NCBI GenBank assembly: GCA_037178975.1
Contig: JASJZH010000004.1
Location: 10,974,001-11,038,000 of the forward strand
DNA: 64,000 bases
Source: Oscheius tipulae
Lineage: Eukaryota > Nematoda > Chromadorea > Rhabditida > Rhabditidae
Direction: 5' to 3'
A model generated the notes under the pieces. The model was not told the origin of the DNA. It ran no database searches and was given only the letters and a program-made list of their open reading frames with translations. The translations under genes were made by a program, and so were the position numbers. This document shows, one piece after another, positions 1 to 9,037 of this stretch. Position 1 is the first letter of the stretch, and each line of letters opens with the position of its first letter.

Positions 1-358
1 GTTTCCAATGAGAAATGAGGTTTAGTTGCCGTTCATTACTGCCCGTTGTCTCTGTCAATCCTCTTCTGCGTTTACAGTCTGTCCGCAGGACCCAATCACG
101 ACCCTTTGGTACTATTCTGCCAAACTGCCAGATTGATTCGGTAAACATGCCCAAACTTTGGTATCACAGACAATTTATAAACATAACAATCGGTACAGTT
201 CATTTTTATAATGCGCCGTAGCGTGCATTACGAAATATAATTCAGTGAAGGGTAGCGGAAACAGTTTTGTAATCAGAACTTTGCCTTTTTCCTTGAGTTT
301 CACCTCAAAGATGCCTCTCGTCGATCGAGAAAGTCCTTGTTGGCGCCTTGGTCATTGA
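1..358. other. Left flank, no supported gene
   Basis: No reading frame here has recognisable homology. The segment is the left genomic flank of the Gypsy element. Its last bases join, after removal of the element, to the sequence starting at 7988. Confidence 0.4.
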
Positions 359-364
359 ATTAAG

Positions 365-706
365 TGAATGTCTATCGGAATGGGTACCGATGAAAGCGGT
401 TATCCAAGACGTGCTCGAAGCTTTTGATCACAGAAAAATATAATTTCTGGAGGAATTAAATCGAAAAGAACCGAACAGTGATGTTTTTGATCAAAGTTTA
501 TCCGAGAAAGAAAACAATAATCGGAGCAAAGTATAAAAATTACGGAGATCCGAAAAACTGGGAAAAACTGAGAACAGAACAACCGCGAGCCAAAATTTGG
601 CGTGCACGCGAAAATACGTACGTGGTTTGAAATAACGAATGGGCGGGAAGCGAGAGGAACTGTGAAGGACAAGAATAGAATGGGGACTGGCACTGGCTTG
701 CTGACA
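365..706 (-). repeat. 3' LTR of the Gypsy element
   Basis: It is 342 bp long, with no indels relative to the 5' LTR at 7646-7987. The two differences seen are T versus A in an AT-rich stretch near 533 and T versus C near 569. On the minus strand it starts TGTCAGCAAG and ends CATTCA. Confidence 0.95.
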
Positions 707-719
707 TGCCCCTCCTCTC
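707..719 (-). other. Polypurine tract (plus-strand primer)
   Basis: Read on the minus strand, the bases immediately upstream of the 3' LTR are GAGAGGAGGGGCA. This is a purine run in the position expected for the polypurine tract that primes plus-strand DNA synthesis in LTR elements. It overlaps the last bases of the pol frame. Confidence 0.8.
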
Positions 720-3700
720 AGAAGACGTTTCCACGCGGCTTCTTCTGTTGCTTCTCGTATTGGTCGTTGTGGTCTCGGCGGCGGCTGTTGTTGTCTCCCG
801 GCTGTTGAGCAGTGTCGTCGTGTCCCATCTTGCGTCGGCGATTCTCAAGAAGATTGGAAGGGGGCATCGTAGCAGGTGGGAAGTAGGTCTGCGGCTTGGA
901 CATGGTGCTGATCAGAGTGTGGATTCCGATGTCGTTGAGCAGGATCTCGGCTTGTTTTAGGTACTGAACGATACCAGCGGCAGTGAGACGTCGAGTCGGC
1001 AGTCTGGTGACGATGGAGGTACCCAGGATCGAAAAGTAACTTGACATCGGGTTGTTGAGGTCTCCCAGCAAGTGGACGCGCTTGAGGTCGTTGTTGGCTC
1101 GCAGAACCATTTCGAGGGACGCCTGCTTGTTGAGCCAGGTGTCGTAGTCGGCGAAGCAAGGGCTACGCAATAGAATAACTTGATTTTGGTCCTTCCTGGC
1201 GTTTTTCTCGAGTTCACGCAGCAACTGTGCAGTGTATTCTTTTGTGTCCTCGAAGAGGACAAGGAGAATGTATCGATACTTGGAGACATCTTTTTCGAGT
1301 AGGTTCCGCATATTGTAGGTCTCCATACGATATCCGGGAACCTTCTGGGCGAGGCCGAAAAATTCAGAGGGAAACAGGAAGATATCCGAGCCTTGCAGTT
1401 TGGGAGACTTCAGCGAGAGCTTGGAGAAATTCTTGAGTGAGGCGCCGATTTGTGAGTCAGTCAGGCCTCCGATTGGGCTCCTTTCGATAGCCAAGGGTTT
1501 GCCTTTGCACCCTACCACGTAGGTCGCTAAATGGATGCACCTGTTATGGACAAGCTGATAGGCTCTAGTGAGGTCATCGGGCTTCACACGGTATCCTTCC
1601 GAATGACGAAGGATGCTAGTCTTGTCTGACGGCCAAAAACTGTTGTCCTCAATGATTCCGATTGTCTTGGCCACTTTGTAGACTCCGTTGGCCTTGAGGT
1701 TTTCAGCGTTTTCGGGACACGGTCGTCCAATGAGCTTGCAGATGTCGGCGACGGTAATATCCTTAGAGGTACAGTCTGTCGGCTCGTTTGGGTCGATTGG
1801 CAAGGGCTTGTTTTCACATTTGTAGAGCGGATGGACTGGGTTGATGATGGATATACTGAAAACGGAGATATTATTCGCGTTCAAGTCTCCAGTTTTAATC
1901 TTTTTCTGTCTCCTATTCTTTTTTGTCATAATAGGTTCGACGTTCATGTGTGATGGAATTTTTGTGAGCATGTCGAACTGAATGCGCAGAGGTTCCTTCT
2001 TTTTGCCAATTTCTGAAATTAACGCAGAATTATCACTCGTGTCAAGAACTCTATATGGTCCTGCCAGATCAAAAATAAGTTTATGGTTCCCTACTCCTTG
2101 TTTTTCGGTTGGAATACGCTGAAAAACGCGATCGCCTACTCTAGGGTAGCTTTTGTTTTCAGTCTTGTGGGCCTTATCATAGTATGTTTTGTGTTTTTCT
2201 CGCTCTATGTCGTTCCTAACCTTCACTAGGTTGTGACAAGCCTTCATTGCTATGGTCATTTCATGCTTGTAATCGTCGAAATCAATAATATAAGACGCAG
2301 GTTCTAGTTTTCCGTCTGTAATCGGTATTTTCGGCTCGAATCCATGTAAAATATAAAACGGGCTTTCACCAGTAGACTCGTGTGGTGTGCAATTGTACCC
2401 ATAAGTAACTAGAGGCAAGATTTTATCCCATTCTGACGGATTATCAACGTTCTTTCGAAGAGCTCTTTGAATTGTTTGATTTGCACGTTCAGTCAACCCA
2501 TTTTCGCGAGGACAGTATCCTTTAGTCGTTATCCAATCGATATTTGCCAGCTTAGTTAAGTGAGAAATGGTTTCATTCAGAAACTCGGTTCCTTGATCAC
2601 TTAAAAACTGTAAAGGCCAGCGGCCTCCTTCTCCAATCCAACGCGATAGAATAACTTCTGCTACGGTCGTGGCTTTCTTGTTAGGAATAGCGTATGCACC
2701 TATCCATTTCGAAAAATGATCAATCATCAGCAAAACGTAACGATTTCCAGAAGTTGTGGATCCCAGGTCCATCAAATCGACTCCTACTAGCTCATAAGGC
2801 TTGGTAGTTACAATAGGTTTTAGAGGAGGCACCGCCGATCTCATATTATCCATTTGACATTTCTGACAATCCCGGTAGAACTTTAAGATATCTGCAGACA
2901 TATGTGGCCAGTAATAGGAGAAACGAATCATTTTCCCCATTTTCTTGAAGCCAAAATGACCTGCAAACGTGCCAGCATGATAGTCATCGAAAACTTTCTT
3001 CCTAGCGGAGAGAGGAACGACTTTGCGAAACTTCATGTCCTTGGAAAATGTCCAAAGGTCACCGTTTTCAAGGTGAAAATCGTCCTTACTAAGTTTGTTG
3101 TTATCGTCACGTAGAAAAACCTCGTGACCATTTGATTTGCCACGAATACTTTGAATTATTTGACTAAAAACGGGATCCAGCTCGAGCTCTTTCAGCCACT
3201 CTGAATCTTTTGCTATTTCGACAATATTGACGACTTTTGTGCTGAGATCTTCTGACAATTCTGTTTCATTGACTAGGGAACCTCTCGATAAAGCATCAGC
3301 AACCACATTCGCTGCTCCTTTGACGTATTCTACTTCCACATTGTAATGTTGAATGAGCATTGACCATCTGAGAAGCCTCGGTGAGACACCAGTTTTGAAA
3401 AGACTTGTCAATGGCTGGTGATCCGTCCTAATGACTGTATTCTTCATGTTGAAGACGAAAAACTTGAATTTCTCTAGAGCGTGAATTACAGCAAGAGCTT
3501 CTAGATCTGTGATGTGGTAGTTCATTTGAGCTTTTGTTAATGCACGCGAGGTAAATGACAAGGGATGGAGGAAAGAATCTGGCCCTCTTTGACATAAAAC
3601 TGCCCCGATTCCTTGACAGCTTGCGTCTGTATAAATTATGAAGGGGTTTGAGCCATTCTGAGCTCCCTCTAGGTCTGGCTGGGCCAAGACCGGCGAAGCA

Positions 3701-5619
3701 ATCAAAGCATTTTTTAAACTTTCGACAGCTTGATCACATTCTGTTGTCCATGCCCAATTATTGTTTGTTTTGGTCAAATTGAAGAGCGGTTTCGCTAAGG
3801 AAGCAAATTTTAGGACGAACCGGCGATAGTACCCGCAGAGTCCAAGGAAAGTTCTCAATTCGGATATATTTTTCGGTGTCGGAAAATTTTTAACGGCTAG
3901 AATCTTGTCATCGTTAGTGTGGAGACCTTTAGAATCGATCATGTGTCCTAGATACTGGACCTTTTCCTTCAGAATATGGCACTTTTTGGCTTTTACCGCA
4001 AGATTTGCCTCCCTCAGAGCCTGAAGGACTTCGTTCAATATTTCCATGTGTCGTTCCCTAGTTTCCGTACAAATCAGTATATCGTCAACGTAAGCAAAGA
4101 CTTCGTTCTTATCATTCTTGAATTTTGACAGCACTTGATCTAGTAGTCTTTGAAATGATGACGGGCTCGTCGCTAAGCCAAAAGGCATGACACGGAACTG
4201 GTATAACCCTTCACTTGTTACAAATGCTGATTTTTCTTTGGCCGACTCCGTCAGTGGAATTTGCCAAAAACCAGAGTGTAAATCTAGGGTAGAGAAGAAT
4301 CGTTTGCCTGACAGAGACTGGAGGATATTATCAATGGACGGAAGAGGATAAGAATCTAACGTTATTACTTTGTTTAGTTCCCTATAATCGATGCACAGCC
4401 TTAGAGAGCGATCTTTCTTTACGACAAGAACGATAGGACTAGCCCAGGGGGATCTCGAAGGCTCTATCACATCTTTATCTAGCAGATTTTGTATAATTTC
4501 CTTAAATTCCTTACGAACACCCGCCGGAACAGGGCGAACTTTCTGTTTTATTGGCTTGGCGTCTCCTACCTCAATGTTATGCTGTACTAAATGTGTTTGA
4601 CGCAGCTCATTATCCGAAATGGCCAGAATGTCATTGAAATTTTCTACTAAGGCTTTGACAATATCCTCAATTGGCTCCTTTTCAGCATTCTCCATTAACA
4701 TTTGACGAAGAGTTTGTTTTTTCGCTCCTAGACTGATATCATTCGCCCCATTGTTTGATTCTAACATCTCAGCGACTCCTGTAAGACTATTTACGCTGAA
4801 GACCGATTCAGTTTGACTCCAATCACCTAATTCTTGGTCTTTTCGAAGGATAAGAATTCCAGGTGTAGTGTTTGTGACAAGACACCAAGCAATACCACTA
4901 TAATCTGTTCGACACAGTCCTTCCATCAGAATCATACCCTTCTGAGCGTCTTTGTACGGTACAAAAGACATATTGGCCCCTGGGCGGCTATTTTCACTAC
5001 CAATTTTGATCCAGCGAGATTCCATAGGCATAATCGCTGTTCTTTTGCAAATTTTCACTCGTTCCGGCTTTTCAACGCTGTTGACAGCTGATATTTTTGA
5101 ATTTAGCGGTTTTTCCTTAATGGGGAGCCACGGTCTTTCGATTTTGGGACACCGAACTGGGCTGAATGATATTTCAATACCTAGAGCTTCGAAAGCATTC
5201 TTTCCGAGAATAATATCGTGAGAACCACCCTTAGTAATATTGTCCACCAGCTGGAAACAAATTGGGGCGGTTCTACCCGAATTCGGCAGGAAGACATCAA
5301 TCCTTACAACCTCAATGATCTTCAAATCGTGGCCAGAGACGTCGACAACCCTTGACGAATCTCCGGCGTCGTGTTTCACCTCTGTGACAAACTCGTTAGC
5401 GTCGATTCCTATCTGGTCCATGTCTCCGAAAAAGGACACAGGCATAATCGAAGGTTGAGCTCCGCTGTCGATAAGAACTTTAGTTTTTCGATTGAAAATC
5501 AGCACTTCATAAAGAGATTTACTTCCGAAAATACAATCTTTTGGCTGAACAACATTTACACTACATGGTTGATGTTCAAAGGAAATTGAATTGACTCCAG
5601 CTCTCAAATTGTGGGCCAT
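718..5619 (-). CDS. Gypsy Pol polyprotein with long C-terminal extension
   Basis: The product is 1633 residues from the first methionine. The frame is open upstream to 5925 and includes a CCHC zinc knuckle (CYNCGEVGHYAGRC, near 5748-5707). An aspartic protease motif DSGA lies near residue 51, the reverse transcriptase YVDD near residue 510 and the RNase H motif TDAS near residue 663. The integrase zinc-binding region is near residues 880-920 and its D,D,E core near residues 950-1050 (SDQGTEF, then ENGLTERAN). After the integrase there is an extension of roughly 400 residues (about 1230-1633) that I cannot assign. It has no obvious transmembrane segment, so it does not look like an envelope protein. 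The frame runs into the polypurine tract. Function: replication and integration of the element. There are no internal stops, so the copy may be active. Confidence 0.95.
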   Translation of the reverse strand: MAHNLRAGVNSISFEHQPCSVNVVQPKDCIFGSKSLYEVLIFNRKTKVLIDSGAQPSIMPVSFFGDMDQIGIDANEFVTEVKHDAGDSSRVVDVSGHDLKIIEVVRIDVFLPNSGRTAPICFQLVDNITKGGSHDIILGKNAFEALGIEISFSPVRCPKIERPWLPIKEKPLNSKISAVNSVEKPERVKICKRTAIMPMESRWIKIGSENSRPGANMSFVPYKDAQKGMILMEGLCRTDYSGIAWCLVTNTTPGILILRKDQELGDWSQTESVFSVNSLTGVAEMLESNNGANDISLGAKKQTLRQMLMENAEKEPIEDIVKALVENFNDILAISDNELRQTHLVQHNIEVGDAKPIKQKVRPVPAGVRKEFKEIIQNLLDKDVIEPSRSPWASPIVLVVKKDRSLRLCIDYRELNKVITLDSYPLPSIDNILQSLSGKRFFSTLDLHSGFWQIPLTESAKEKSAFVTSEGLYQFRVMPFGLATSPSSFQRLLDQVLSKFKNDKNEVFAYVDDILICTETRERHMEILNEVLQALREANLAVKAKKCHILKEKVQYLGHMIDSKGLHTNDDKILAVKNFPTPKNISELRTFLGLCGYYRRFVLKFASLAKPLFNLTKTNNNWAWTTECDQAVESLKNALIASPVLAQPDLEGAQNGSNPFIIYTDASCQGIGAVLCQRGPDSFLHPLSFTSRALTKAQMNYHITDLEALAVIHALEKFKFFVFNMKNTVIRTDHQPLTSLFKTGVSPRLLRWSMLIQHYNVEVEYVKGAANVVADALSRGSLVNETELSEDLSTKVVNIVEIAKDSEWLKELELDPVFSQIIQSIRGKSNGHEVFLRDDNNKLSKDDFHLENGDLWTFSKDMKFRKVVPLSARKKVFDDYHAGTFAGHFGFKKMGKMIRFSYYWPHMSADILKFYRDCQKCQMDNMRSAVPPLKPIVTTKPYELVGVDLMDLGSTTSGNRYVLLMIDHFSKWIGAYAIPNKKATTVAEVILSRWIGEGGRWPLQFLSDQGTEFLNETISHLTKLANIDWITTKGYCPRENGLTERANQTIQRALRKNVDNPSEWDKILPLVTYGYNCTPHESTGESPFYILHGFEPKIPITDGKLEPASYIIDFDDYKHEMTIAMKACHNLVKVRNDIEREKHKTYYDKAHKTENKSYPRVGDRVFQRIPTEKQGVGNHKLIFDLAGPYRVLDTSDNSALISEIGKKKEPLRIQFDMLTKIPSHMNVEPIMTKKNRRQKKIKTGDLNANNISVFSISIINPVHPLYKCENKPLPIDPNEPTDCTSKDITVADICKLIGRPCPENAENLKANGVYKVAKTIGIIEDNSFWPSDKTSILRHSEGYRVKPDDLTRAYQLVHNRCIHLATYVVGCKGKPLAIERSPIGGLTDSQIGASLKNFSKLSLKSPKLQGSDIFLFPSEFFGLAQKVPGYRMETYNMRNLLEKDVSKYRYILLVLFEDTKEYTAQLLRELEKNARKDQNQVILLRSPCFADYDTWLNKQASLEMVLRANNDLKRVHLLGDLNNPMSSYFSILGTSIVTRLPTRRLTAAGIVQYLKQAEILLNDIGIHTLISTMSKPQTYFPPATMPPSNLLENRRRKMGHDDTAQQPGDNNSRRRDHNDQYEKQQKKPRGNVF

Positions 5620-5925
5620 TCGTCGATAATCTTTGGTATTGTTTGCAGAAACGTTAGGTGATGTAGGCTGTGAACCATGTGGTCGATTGTAACGCGAATT
5701 ATTTGGACATCTACCAGCATAATGACCAACTTCCCCGCAGTTATAGCACTTAGGATCTGTGTTGTTTGCGGGAGTATGTCCCGTACTCAGAATATTGTTG
5801 GCGGTCGGTTGAACGTTCCTACGAGGACTTTCAACCCTAGGCGGGCGAGAATCATAACGAGAATTGTTAAATGGTCTATCTCTATGAGGAATGAAATTAT
5901 TGCGGTGATCTGAGCGTTTCTGTAT

Positions 5926-7356
5926 TTAAACAGGTGATCTTGGGGTATCATAACGACGACCATTAGAAATTGTAACATTCTGGCGCATTCTCTCCAATCG
6001 GAAAGCAATTTTCTTCATGTCATCATAGACATTTCTGAGCGAACTTTCTTCAAGAAGTTGCCGAGCTTCAAGGGACCCTGGCCAGTTTGCAATACTCTTA
6101 TAAAGCTGTTGAGCTCTCAAAAACGACAGAAGATCGGGATCACACTTAGGATAAGCTTTCAGGGACATTCCTTCCAGCTGTTGACAGAAAACTTCGAGTT
6201 TGCCAGATTCAAATAGCATATGAGGGAATTTTTCAGTGGCTGAGATCGCTTCAATGCGTCTATCACCTTCCATCTCACACATAAGATCGTGGATGATTCC
6301 AGACAGCGGTCCATTCTTACTAGCTACGGTTAGGGAGGTGTATAACTTTTCTGCACGACCTTTCAACAACGTGATGAAGTACTGTTTTTGTTCTTCTTCC
6401 CCATAAATTTCTCTAGGATATTTGTTACGGAACATCATTAAGAACCTATCAAAGGACTCGTTTTTAGAGGCGGTAAACGGCTCAACTGGTGGTGCATGTT
6501 TGAACTTTAGGATATTTTGCTTAGCCAAATCTCTTTCTTCTCTATCAAACTCAACGTCCGAGTAAACCGACATACATCTTTCTATCGAGTCTGAGATCCT
6601 CCTCGTATTCCTCGGCCATCTGTGTGAGCTCCTCGTTCTTTGCCTCCTTGGCGGCGATGGCATCTGAATCTCATCGTCAGTATCGTCCAGGAATCCTTGT
6701 ACAGCAGGCGAATTTAACTGCTTACCGCGTTCAGCCTGGGAGAGACCTTCCAGTAGCTGAATCTTCCGGTCGAGTTTGTCGTATGTCGTATTCACGTCTT
6801 CATTTTCTTCGTGGACCTGTAAATTGGTACGTTGTTTCAATTCCGCTATCGTTTCTCTCAATGTTGCGATATCTCCTTTCAACTGTTCTTGGGAGCGAGC
6901 TAGTGCTTCTGCAGCTATTTCCAGCTCAGAATTAATGAGCGTAACAAGTTTTTCAGGTGACTCGATACCAAATTGCGCTAGCGAGTTTTCGAATTCCGAC
7001 AATCGATTCATCTTACGTTCAAGTGCCTTCATTTGATCGTGTAGTTCTGTGCGAGCACTCCTAATAGCGGTACGAACATTATCACGTTGTCCTCCAATTT
7101 TCAAATACTGACTAAGCTTGTCATAATCATCCAGTGTTCTTTTAACCGTGTCACGAAGAAGAACAAAGCCAACCTTTTGAACGCTGCCGTCGTTCAAGTG
7201 TCCCAGTAGCAGCTCCTCCATGTCGTTCTTCTCCTGATTCTGCTTTCCTTGTTCTTCCGACAGGGGGAGTCCCCCTACTTTTGGATCTATTCCTGAGTTT
7301 CCGGCGTTGGTGAGAGCGGGAACCGTCTGGTCAGCCATATATTGCTGAAGAATCAC
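5926..7356 (-). CDS. Gypsy Gag-like structural protein
   Basis: A 476-residue frame lies directly downstream of the primer binding site and upstream of pol. The N-terminal third is rich in charged residues with heptad-like spacing (coiled-coil prone), and the C-terminal part has a capsid-like character (for example the segment FDRFLMMFRNKYPREIY). It ends in TAA at 5926-5928. The same frame continues after this stop through the CCHC knuckle into pol, so gag and pol are in frame and separated by one stop codon. The nucleocapsid zinc knuckle is therefore outside the gag frame as it stands. Gag would form the virus-like particle. Assignment rests on position and architecture more than sequence similarity. 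Confidence 0.85.
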   Translation of the reverse strand: MILQQYMADQTVPALTNAGNSGIDPKVGGLPLSEEQGKQNQEKNDMEELLLGHLNDGSVQKVGFVLLRDTVKRTLDDYDKLSQYLKIGGQRDNVRTAIRSARTELHDQMKALERKMNRLSEFENSLAQFGIESPEKLVTLINSELEIAAEALARSQEQLKGDIATLRETIAELKQRTNLQVHEENEDVNTTYDKLDRKIQLLEGLSQAERGKQLNSPAVQGFLDDTDDEIQMPSPPRRQRTRSSHRWPRNTRRISDSIERCMSVYSDVEFDREERDLAKQNILKFKHAPPVEPFTASKNESFDRFLMMFRNKYPREIYGEEEQKQYFITLLKGRAEKLYTSLTVASKNGPLSGIIHDLMCEMEGDRRIEAISATEKFPHMLFESGKLEVFCQQLEGMSLKAYPKCDPDLLSFLRAQQLYKSIANWPGSLEARQLLEESSLRNVYDDMKKIAFRLERMRQNVTISNGRRYDTPRSPV

Positions 7357-7630
7357 TGATTAGCTCCTTTTTGACGTGGGTGGAAGAATTATAGAAGAGA
7401 ACAATAAAATAGTAGCACCCGTACGATTACTTGACGTGGGTAGAAGAACTATGATGGGAAATCCGCCAAATGACCGGCTTTTAGGCGGTATCCGTTGGAC
7501 GTATCCGAAGACGAAAACGCAGTGGTGTATCACCACTGGAAGCAATCAGGCTTGGTTTATAACACAAGCCTGAAGAAATCACACACTTCTTGGGGTTTTA
7601 CGCCAAGAAATGTGGAGGAAGAGCTGTGTT

Positions 7631-7643
7631 GGTTCGGCCCCCA
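7631..7643 (-). other. Primer binding site, tRNA-Pro-like
   Basis: Two bases inside the 5' LTR, the minus strand reads TGGGGGCCGAACC. This is complementary to a tRNA 3' end ending GGTTCGGCCCCCA, which fits the acceptor stem of tRNA-Pro genes starting GGCCGAA. The tRNA identity is from memory of nematode tRNA-Pro and should be checked. Confidence 0.75.
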
Positions 7644-7645
7644 AG

Positions 7646-7987
7646 TGAATGTCTATCGGAATGGGTACCGATGAAAGCGGTTATCCAAGACGTGCTCGAA
7701 GCTTTTGATCACAGAAAAATATAATTTCTGGAGGAATTAAATCGAAAAGAACCGAACAGTGATGTTTTTGATCAAAGTTTATCCGAGAAAGAAAACAATA
7801 ATCGGAGCAAAGTAAAAAAATTACGGAGATCCGAAAAACTGGGAAAAACCGAGAACAGAACAACCGCGAGCCAAAATTTGGCGTGCACGCGAAAATACGT
7901 ACGTGGTTTGAAATAACGAATGGGCGGGAAGCGAGAGGAACTGTGAAGGACAAGAATAGAATGGGGACTGGCACTGGCTTGCTGACA
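7646..7987 (-). repeat. 5' LTR of the Gypsy element
   Basis: 342 bp, about 99.4% identical to the 3' LTR at 365-706. It would carry the element's promoter. The target duplication attaag follows at 7988-7993. Confidence 0.95.
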
Positions 7988-7993
7988 ATTAAG

Positions 7994-8745
7994 ATAGGTC
8001 CTCGATTTTGCAGACTATGTCCTCGACGCTGACCCAGACCTCGATCGCTCATCTGGTCTTGATGACGTATCGTGGTTGTCTCTCCTTTCATGTCAAGAGG
8101 CAGAGATCTGCAAAGTTTGGATACAACGAAGATTTGAAATCGAACTTACGCCACTGTTATTACCAGGAAGAGTTCAAGAAGCAGTTTCATAGCTGAATGA
8201 CAGGCTGGAGAGCACTTGAATTTATCAAGGTCGATCCGAAACACAGCTTCTCAAGTTCTGCGTACTTCTTGGCCAAGCACCGGGAAAACTGCAAGTGGGG
8301 AGTCAACTTGACAATATAGAGAACACCGTGCGTCACATGATACATGAAAATGATAGTTCCCCTAACTTTTCAAAGCTGAATCATCTTTCTACTGTTCCTT
8401 CTTCGCAATCAGGACTAGATGTTCGGCAATATGGGTAGTCAAAACAGCTGAAGATGCCTTATAACAGTTATGACTATGTGCTAGTTTTTCTCCGCAGCGG
8501 TCTTCGGAGGAATAGCTGGGGAAAATTGGTAGACGTTAATGTTTAGCCGCCTTTTTCGACTGAACCGATTTTCCCAAGGAAACCAAACAAACTGAAGATG
8601 TGTCCAGACGACTGCTTTTTGCGGCTTGGACTTGTCTCTCCTGACTCTCTTCCAACTCGACAAGTCGGGGTCTCCTGGCTCTTAGACGTCCCATAGTCAG
8701 ATATATTGGAAAAGTATAATTGATCAAACTGTGCTTTCTTTGTAG
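7994..8745. other. Genomic segment between Gypsy and hAT insertions
   Basis: No confident gene. On the plus strand an acceptor-like gattttgcag ends near 8013 and is followed by an open stretch to about 8190. A second acceptor-like tttctttgtag ends at 8745, immediately before the hAT target site. These could be parts of a host gene interrupted by both transposons, but the encoded peptides are not recognisable. Confidence 0.3.
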
Positions 8746-8753
8746 GTACAGAC

Positions 8754-8770
8754 CAGGGTTGGGCGAACAG
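8754..8770 (+). repeat. hAT left terminal inverted repeat
   Basis: It is a 17-bp perfect inverted match to 11572-11588. The flanking target duplication is at 8746-8753. Confidence 0.95.
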
Positions 8771-9037
8771 CGAAATTTTACCCGAACACGAACACGAACC
8801 GAACAGGCAGTCACAATTTTCGGTCCGAACCGAACCCGAACCGAACAGCGCACTTCTGTTCGGTATGCGAACCGAACACGAACTGTTCGGGACCCTAATG
8901 TTCGTGTTCGCGAACATGCGAACACGAACATAATGCGAACATTGAGCAAAGATTTGTTTTATTGTAACTGCTTCTGTAAGAATTCATCAAGATAATGATA
9001 ACATAAAAGGACAGAAAACGGTTTAGCCACAGAAAAA

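Larger units (their letters stand above)
365..7987 (-). mobile_element. Complete Ty3/Gypsy LTR retrotransposon
   Basis: A 7.6-kb element on the minus strand. Two 342-bp LTRs (365-706 and 7646-7987) differ at only two positions by eye, so the insertion is recent. Both LTRs start TG and end CA when read on either strand. The element is bounded by a direct repeat attaag at 359-364 and 7988-7993, a target site duplication. In element orientation the order is 5' LTR, tRNA-Pro-like primer site, gag, CCHC knuckle, protease, reverse transcriptase, RNase H, integrase, a long C-terminal extension, polypurine tract and 3' LTR. The Pol domain order RT-RNaseH-integrase is that of Ty3/Gypsy. The only obvious defect is one stop codon separating gag from the rest of the same frame, which could be a programmed readthrough site or a mutation. 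Confidence 0.95.

Noticed and set aside
540..848. Frames over the 3' LTR and end of pol
   Set aside because: Shadows of the Gypsy pol frame and LTR sequence.
718..1900. Idea that the C-terminal part of the Gypsy pol frame is an envelope protein
   Set aside because: No signal peptide, no transmembrane segment and no furin site typical of retroviral envelopes were seen; it stays in frame with integrase.
8536..8949. Overlapping minus-strand Arg/Val-rich frames at the hAT left end, and similar plus-strand frames at 11278-11766
   Set aside because: They are translations of subterminal repeats of the hAT element in several frames, not genes.
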